DNA from: a virus
Strand: one strand, 5' to 3'
IMG/VR virus record: IMGVR_UViG_3300023223_001973
Span: 35,694 to 99,693 of that record
DNA length: 64,000 nucleotides
Shown here: piece by piece, positions 59,345-64,000 of the stretch
How positions within the stretch are numbered: the first letter of the stretch is position 1
How the letters are laid out: each line of letters opens with the position of its first letter
Position numbers and translations under genes: made by a program
Notes under the pieces: model-generated
What the model was told of the DNA's origin: nothing
Database searches by the model: none
What the model saw: only the letters and a program-made list of their open reading frames with translations

Positions 59345-60746
59345 TTATCAGCAAGCCTGTGTAACTGAAGCCCTGAAGATGAAGCGACTTATCCTCGCTT
59401 TGGACACAGGCTCCGGTAAGACTCTGGCTGCTTTGGCTATAATAGAGGAACTCCGCAATAGATATGGTGTTAACGACGTCGTAGTCTCCTGCCCTAAGAG
59501 TGGTCTACCAACCTGGCGTAGTGAGATACCTAAGCATACCGACTTCTCTTACTCTATCGGTGAGTACAACCCCCGGGTTACCATCAAGGTTCTTCAAGAG
59601 ACTAAGCTGTACAAGGTTCTCCCCGAGCTTAGAGCTCAACCTTCCTGCCTGATTGTGGATGAGAGTCACTTCATGTGCTCACCCACTTCTCTGAAGGCTG
59701 CTCAGTTCCGTGGTGGCATGGTTAAGAAGGGTAATCAAGAGCTAGTCCTTAATAACACCATGGGTACCTTTAACTACAATTATGGCATGACTGCCACTCC
59801 CATGATGAACCACATTGAGGATCTCTACTACCAGGTAGAGTCCTACTTCCCTGGGTACTTTGGTCCTCTTCCACACTTCGTGAATCGTTATACTGAGGGA
59901 GAGGTCAAGCGTGTTGGCGTTCGTGGTGGTGGCTCTCGCATGATACGAGAAGTGACTGGTTTCTGTAACCTGGGTGAGCTGAACATGAGGTTACGACCTG
60001 TCATGTTCCGTCATGCCATGCAGTACCCTGTCAAGTTTTTCTTCAAGTTTGTTGATCCACCTCTCAATGAGTGGTCTCTCTATCTTCGAACTGGTCAGGG
60101 TATCCTTCGTGATCATGAACGGAACTTTGTCGGTAGGCTTCCGGATCTCCAACGTGTGGCTAATGGATCCTCTGATGAAGAGGGTAATTATAGAAGAGAT
60201 CCTAAGCTGTCCTGTAAGGAGCAGCTTCTGACTGATGGTCTGAATTATATTGTAGATCACCACCATGGTTGTGTAGTGTTCACGTCCTCTCTGGATACTC
60301 ACAAGCGCTTCCGCGATAGGATAGCAACCAAGGTTAGAGCTGAGAAGTGCTGGTTCATGACGGGTGCAACTGACGACCATCAAAGGGATCACATTGCCCG
60401 CAACTTCGGACCCAATGACGTTCTCTTCGCCACTGGAGTAGGCGGTGTATCCCTGAACCTTCAGGCTGTTAACAATGTCATCTTCTACGATATCCCGTGG
60501 TCTGTTGGCAAGGTGATGCAGTATCTGGGAAGGGTAACCCGCACTGACTCCACATTTGATAGTATGAATGTGATCTTCCTTGGCGTACAGCGTACTATAG
60601 ATGAGTACAAGTTGGCGCTGGTCTCAAGCAACCTGCATGTGCTCCGATCCATCCTTTCAGGGTTTGGGTTTGTTGAGGCGTATTTTACTATGGTGAAGAA
60701 GGCTGCTATTATCCAGATGAGGAGGTCTCTGCTGTGGGGGAAGTAG
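59322..60746 (+). CDS. SNF2/UvsW-like superfamily 2 helicase
   Basis: A 474-residue protein. Motif I is DTGSGKT at 28-34 and motif II VDESH at 112-116. A GMTATPM block lies near 155 and the C-terminal RecA-like domain has QYLGRVTRTDS near 400. The insert after motif III is long. SNF2/UvsW-type enzymes move along DNA in recombination and fork repair. It overlaps the exonuclease gene by 23 bases, and a zinc-motif protein and the replicative helicase follow. Confidence 0.88.
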   Translation: MILTPLLDYQQACVTEALKMKRLILALDTGSGKTLAALAIIEELRNRYGVNDVVVSCPKSGLPTWRSEIPKHTDFSYSIGEYNPRVTIKVLQETKLYKVLPELRAQPSCLIVDESHFMCSPTSLKAAQFRGGMVKKGNQELVLNNTMGTFNYNYGMTATPMMNHIEDLYYQVESYFPGYFGPLPHFVNRYTEGEVKRVGVRGGGSRMIREVTGFCNLGELNMRLRPVMFRHAMQYPVKFFFKFVDPPLNEWSLYLRTGQGILRDHERNFVGRLPDLQRVANGSSDEEGNYRRDPKLSCKEQLLTDGLNYIVDHHHGCVVFTSSLDTHKRFRDRIATKVRAEKCWFMTGATDDHQRDHIARNFGPNDVLFATGVGGVSLNLQAVNNVIFYDIPWSVGKVMQYLGRVTRTDSTFDSMNVIFLGVQRTIDEYKLALVSSNLHVLRSILSGFGFVEAYFTMVKKAAIIQMRRSLLWGK

Positions 60747-61315
60747 AATCCAAGGATTGCCCTGTCTGTAAGGGCACCAATTATACCATCAAGGATGGTG
60801 TTAAGGAGGCCTGTATCTGTGTTAGGATGAGGCGTCTGGCTATCTATTTCCCTGCTGTGACTGAGGCCTTAGCTGCTCCTGCTCAGACTCGTGAAGCGAT
60901 CCTGGCTATGGAGTTTAAGCCTCTGACCTATTGTCATATTCAGAGAGGATTGTCTGAGCGTGAATCTCATCTGTTCAAGCTGGCCTACCTCTTATCTCTG
61001 GACTGTCCTCATTATCGAGAGTTCAATGTATATGAGCTTATCGAGATCTATCTGCGTCAGCATCCTGACTTCGACAGTCTGTTCAAGATTAGTTTCCCTG
61101 CTACCATCCTGACTGAAGGATATAACGAGTTCCCCAACGTCCGTCAGAATGATGCTATTCTCCAGTACCTTGACATCGTGAAGCGTCAGCGTGGAACGGT
61201 ACTTTTCCTGTCACGCAAACGAGAGTCAGACCCCGTACTGTTGGAGTACTTCGAGAGGAATGACTGGCAGATCATGGATCTGACTAGGGGAAGAGGTGGT
61301 GCCCGTGCCGTTTAA
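60734..61315 (+). CDS. Zinc-motif protein between helicases, possible helicase loader
   Basis: A 193-residue protein. GTG at 60734 has GGAGG at 60721-60725. CPVCKGTNYTIKDGVKEACIC gives a CxxC...CxC motif at the N-terminus, like that of helicase-loader proteins, but no P-loop is present, unlike AAA+ loaders. The C-terminus (GTVLFLSRKRESDPVLL) is alpha/beta. Its position directly before the DnaB-like gene suggests a loader or primosome role; this is inference. Confidence 0.6.
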   Translation: MGEVESKDCPVCKGTNYTIKDGVKEACICVRMRRLAIYFPAVTEALAAPAQTREAILAMEFKPLTYCHIQRGLSERESHLFKLAYLLSLDCPHYREFNVYELIEIYLRQHPDFDSLFKISFPATILTEGYNEFPNVRQNDAILQYLDIVKRQRGTVLFLSRKRESDPVLLEYFERNDWQIMDLTRGRGGARAV

Positions 61316-62678
61316 CATTAATGACTCTTCTAGCAGGCTTGAGGCCATTACCTGTGTCCTTCTCAATGAGGCCTTCCCTCATACGGACAGGTTGGATCTT
61401 TATAAGTTGATGCATCAGAGTGAGATGTTCTTTGAGTTCATGCCCTACTGTGTTCAAGATGAGTTCCTGTCACCAGAGTCCCTGGCTGCTACTGGTGTCC
61501 TTAAATATGGTTTCCACCCTGATGCTGTAGCCCGAGTGATGGATGGTAGAGCTGCCTTCCGTGTTGAGTTGGAGTTACGTAAGAAGACATTTACCAGCCA
61601 GCGACTGATCGAGATAGCCCAAGGTGCAGATGGTAAGACCACCGCTGATATGCGTGCTCAGATAGATGAAGTAGCATCCACTCTCCAGGTCCGTTCTACC
61701 CGGGGTCATATGGTCTCTGGTGATGAGGCTTACCAGAAGATTATTGATAAGCCTTTGGGTATACTGACTGGTGCCAAGTCTCTTGATGATGTCCTTTCTG
61801 GACTGATGTATGGAACCATGGCAGTGGTGTTCGGGTTCGTGTCCGCTGGTAAGTCCACTTTCCTGCTGAACTGCATGTATCAGGCCATTACCCGCGGGTT
61901 CAATGTCTGCTTCATGACTCTGGAGGTAACAAGGGAGTTGATGCATCACCAGTTGTTATCTCTGCACTCCTTCCGAGCAGCCGAGAAGTTGAAGGGTGAC
62001 CCTGTTCCATACTTGGACATTATCAAGGGTAAGTTAAATGATAAGCAGAGGGAATATATCTTCGGCACTGTTGAGTCTGACTTGAATGGCCAATCGGGGA
62101 AGTTTACTTTTGCTGAGATTGACGACGTGGAGGATTTCTCTTATGCTGGGCTCAAGTCTTACCTGGATAGTTTACCGTTCTTCTCAGATGTAGTGGTCCT
62201 TGACTACGCTCAGAAGCTGTTGCCCTACCTGAAGGGCGGTCGAGATCCGAATATGGTGCAGGCCCGAATGGTGTCGGACTTCACGCACTTGGCTGTAGGA
62301 ACTGGCAAAGAAGACGCTCGTATTGTGTTAATGGGTGCACAAGCTAATCGCGAGGGACACAAGGAAGCTGAAGAAGCTAAGGGAATGTACAACATCCGGG
62401 CTATTGCCAACATTAATTCATTGGAGAGGGATGCTTATTACTGTATATCCCTGTTCACTGATGATGACCTGCGTAGGTCACAGGAGACCAAGATCTGTCT
62501 ACTCAAGAATAAGTCTGGTCCTCTGATACCTGAGCCTGTTGTGGTCCCGTTTGATCCTCGGTTCTATGCCATTGGGAATGACATTCAGGGGTATGAGGCC
62601 AATGTTACTGCATCCGACTTGGGTAGTATTATGGGTGGTAGTTTCGACCTTGGTGCCATGCTTGGAGGTACCGGATGA
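61296..62678 (+). CDS. Replicative DNA helicase, DnaB-like
   Basis: A 460-residue RecA-fold helicase. Walker A is GFVSAGKST near residue 181. Walker B-type VVVLDYAQ lies near 300, and VLMGAQANREGHKEAEEAKG near 345 matches the motif 3/4 region of DnaB family proteins. The N-terminal region is helical and mixed. GTG 61296 is the longest start; GTGs at 61299 and 61305 are alternatives. It would unwind the fork with the primase halves encoded at 63515 and 2700. Confidence 0.88.
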   Translation: MVPVPFNINDSSSRLEAITCVLLNEAFPHTDRLDLYKLMHQSEMFFEFMPYCVQDEFLSPESLAATGVLKYGFHPDAVARVMDGRAAFRVELELRKKTFTSQRLIEIAQGADGKTTADMRAQIDEVASTLQVRSTRGHMVSGDEAYQKIIDKPLGILTGAKSLDDVLSGLMYGTMAVVFGFVSAGKSTFLLNCMYQAITRGFNVCFMTLEVTRELMHHQLLSLHSFRAAEKLKGDPVPYLDIIKGKLNDKQREYIFGTVESDLNGQSGKFTFAEIDDVEDFSYAGLKSYLDSLPFFSDVVVLDYAQKLLPYLKGGRDPNMVQARMVSDFTHLAVGTGKEDARIVLMGAQANREGHKEAEEAKGMYNIRAIANINSLERDAYYCISLFTDDDLRRSQETKICLLKNKSGPLIPEPVVVPFDPRFYAIGNDIQGYEANVTASDLGSIMGGSFDLGAMLGGTG

Positions 62679-62872
62679 GTTCTGTTCCTTCTAATTCTAT
62701 CTGTGCAGCTATTGGATGTAATAGAACTGCTGTAGTGGCCATTACTCAAGATTTACCTACTAACTCTGTCATGGTCTTTTATCTATGTGAGTATCATGTT
62801 GGCAAGATGAGGAATGACAAACTTTTATCAGAGAAAATAAAGCTGCATGGGTTAGATTCTAAGGACAGTTGA
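62675..62872 (+). CDS. Small Cys/His protein
   Basis: A 65-residue protein overlapping the helicase by ATGA. CAAIGC and later CEYH give a possible C-x4-C...C-x2-H zinc site. No family is recognised. Confidence 0.55.
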   Translation: MSSVPSNSICAAIGCNRTAVVAITQDLPTNSVMVFYLCEYHVGKMRNDKLLSEKIKLHGLDSKDS

Positions 62873-62873
62873 C

Positions 62874-63125
62874 ATGGCTAAGAAACAGCTGACTCCTGGT
62901 GAGCTGGCATACAAATACAGTTGTGGTGACACAAAAAAGTTTATGCAGTCCCTTGAGAAGGACATGAAGGCCTATGGCAGCCAGTGTGCTATCTCTGTGT
63001 TGGAATCAGCAGTGGAGGATGTGTTGAAGTTGCCTGCCACTGACTCCAGAAGTCTCGTTCTTGTGATGCTGCGGCGTGTGATTGGTGCCTTGGAACGTGA
63101 AGCTAAGGGAGAATCTAATGGATAG
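62874..63125 (+). CDS. Small helical protein
   Basis: An 83-residue protein one base after the previous stop. It is helical (DTKKFMQSLEKDMKAYG, LESAVEDVLKLPATDSR). No family is recognised. Confidence 0.6.
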   Translation: MAKKQLTPGELAYKYSCGDTKKFMQSLEKDMKAYGSQCAISVLESAVEDVLKLPATDSRSLVLVMLRRVIGALEREAKGESNG

Positions 63126-63531
63126 TCAGCTTCTTAAGGATTTATATGAGCTTCGCGGTATTGAGGAACCTTGTAGAACCTGCAGTGGTTTTGGTGTAAG
63201 GGGTTATGCCAATACCTCTACATGGATGCATGGTATTGGTGGTCAGGCGATAACTCGAGATATCTGTGATAAATGTTGGGGTAGTGGTGATTCAAATCGT
63301 ACTTGGACTGACCTGCGTAAGCTGAACTCACAGATACGTTTACTAAAGGCTGAAAGAGATAAGGCATACATGGGTGGTCTGGAGCAAGCCTGTAAAGCGA
63401 TATGTTACTATTGTAGATCTCATGGTATTCCTGTTGAGATCGGGCATATGTTGTGGGCTCATGATTGTGGTGCCTGTAAAGCAGGTGCTATCCGCCATCT
63501 CATGAAGGAAGTGCATGCCACGACAGGATAA
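63118..63531 (+). CDS. DnaJ-type zinc-finger protein
   Basis: ATG at 63118, overlapping the previous gene by 8 bases. About 137 residues. CRTCSGFGVRG and CDKCWGSGD are two CxxCxGxG-type repeats as in the DnaJ zinc domain, and CYYCR and CGACK add four more Cys. There is no J-domain. It may be a zinc adaptor for replication or folding. It lies directly before the primase zinc gene. Confidence 0.7.
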   Translation: MDSQLLKDLYELRGIEEPCRTCSGFGVRGYANTSTWMHGIGGQAITRDICDKCWGSGDSNRTWTDLRKLNSQIRLLKAERDKAYMGGLEQACKAICYYCRSHGIPVEIGHMLWAHDCGACKAGAIRHLMKEVHATTG

Positions 63532-64000
63532 ACAACTCCAAAGACAGCGTGCCCGCATCCGTTACTTTGTGAACGAGAAGATGCAGGTTCAGACTCTTCT
63601 GCGTCAGATGTTCCAGATTGACATTGACTCTGGACTTACCTTCCGTTGTCCCTTTCACGATGATAACCGGAAGTCAGCCAAGCTGTTTGATGACAACGCC
63701 TTCTGGTGCTTTGCCTGCCAGGTCCAGTATACCCCGTATCGCATGCTCCGTCAGGCTGGTTACGACCTGGACCAGATAGCAGCCCACATCCCTCCTGACT
63801 TCAGGCCTGACCTATCCTCTGAGATAGAGCGTAAGGAGAGGTTGGAGAGACTAAAGCTGGTAGCCTTCAATCTCAGGGCACAACATATTAAGCATGGTGA
63901 TCTGAAGAAACTCAATGAGGCATGGGTTGCTGAGTTTTGTAAGACTGAAGTCCTGTCAGAGCAAGACGCAGATGTTACTCCATCAGAGACAGTGAACTAA
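63515..64000 (+). CDS. Stand-alone primase zinc-binding protein (CHC2-like)
   Basis: A 161-residue protein, ending in TAA on the last bases of the window. Residues 45-68 (CPFH ... CFAC) form a CHC2/CHCC zinc site as in DnaG primases, which recognises the template start site. The catalytic Toprim half is absent and is found as a separate gene at 2700. AAGGAAG precedes the ATG at 63515. A basic N-terminus and helical C-terminus surround the finger. Confidence 0.8.
   Translation: MPRQDKQLQRQRARIRYFVNEKMQVQTLLRQMFQIDIDSGLTFRCPFHDDNRKSAKLFDDNAFWCFACQVQYTPYRMLRQAGYDLDQIAAHIPPDFRPDLSSEIERKERLERLKLVAFNLRAQHIKHGDLKKLNEAWVAEFCKTEVLSEQDADVTPSETVN

Noticed and set aside
62625-62632. AGTATTAT, a near match to the promoter box
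   Set aside because: It is inside the DnaB-like gene and differs at the first base.
1-64000. tRNA genes, integrase, repressor, transposase
   Set aside because: No cloverleaf, recombinase motif or insertion-sequence end was seen; nearly every base is in a gene with another explanation.

Overview
The window is a stretch of a lytic, contractile-tailed (myovirus-type) bacteriophage genome. All genes lie on the + strand, are tightly packed (many ATGA, GTGA or TAATG start/stop overlaps) and carry strong AGGAGG-type ribosome binding sites. Head genes follow the T4 order (terminase, portal, prohead protease plus scaffold, gp23-like capsid protein). Tail genes mix T4-like parts (sheath, tube, gp25, gp6/J) with P2-like parts (gpD/gp27-like hub, gpI-like protein). 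A lipoprotein that looks like an outer spanin suggests a Gram-negative host. I see no integrase, repressor, tRNA, rRNA, CRISPR array or transposon. No gap between genes exceeds about 210 bases.

Layout. 0-6.6 kb: the end of a large radical-SAM protein, a Toprim (primase-type) protein, a possible DUF932-like protein, a bacterial-type DnaX clamp-loader subunit and an unknown protein. 6.5-16.2 kb: packaging and head genes (candidate small terminase, large terminase, portal, three small or low-complexity proteins, a fused prohead protease-scaffold, major capsid protein), closed by a rho-independent terminator. 16.2-19.9 kb: two promoter-like boxes, then a SAP-domain protein, a neck candidate and acidic-tailed virion proteins. 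19.9-28.5 kb: a run of nine genes whose products share a short N-terminal leader ending in (V/I/L/M)-x-E at residues 11-13 in most cases, including a family-X DNA polymerase. 28.5-43.1 kb: head-tail connection, sheath, tube, tape measure, baseplate. 43.1-55.8 kb: fibres and spikes, with a compositionally distinct insert at about 48.0-50.7 kb. 55.8-57.1 kb: lysis cassette (holin, spanin candidates), then a terminator. 57.2-64 kb: a new transcription unit with a GroES-like co-chaperonin, FEN/RNase H nuclease, SNF2/UvsW-like helicase, DnaB-like helicase and a stand-alone primase zinc domain.

The most interesting signal is the 19.9-28.5 kb cassette. The leaders resemble the capsid-targeting sequences of T4 internal proteins and end in the kind of site the T4 gp21 protease cuts. 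This phage encodes a gp21-like protease, and its capsid protein has a matching site (L-I-E, residues 65-67) almost exactly where T4 gp23 is cut. Three proteins carry further internal copies of a related motif, E-[SA]-[RKQ]-[VI]-x-E. I infer a set of head-packaged, protease-trimmed cargo proteins that would enter the host with the DNA. A second system-level signal is an exact octamer, CGTATTAT, found in three intergenic regions just upstream of gene clusters. It is a candidate phage-specific promoter element.

All function calls come from reading motifs. No database search was possible.
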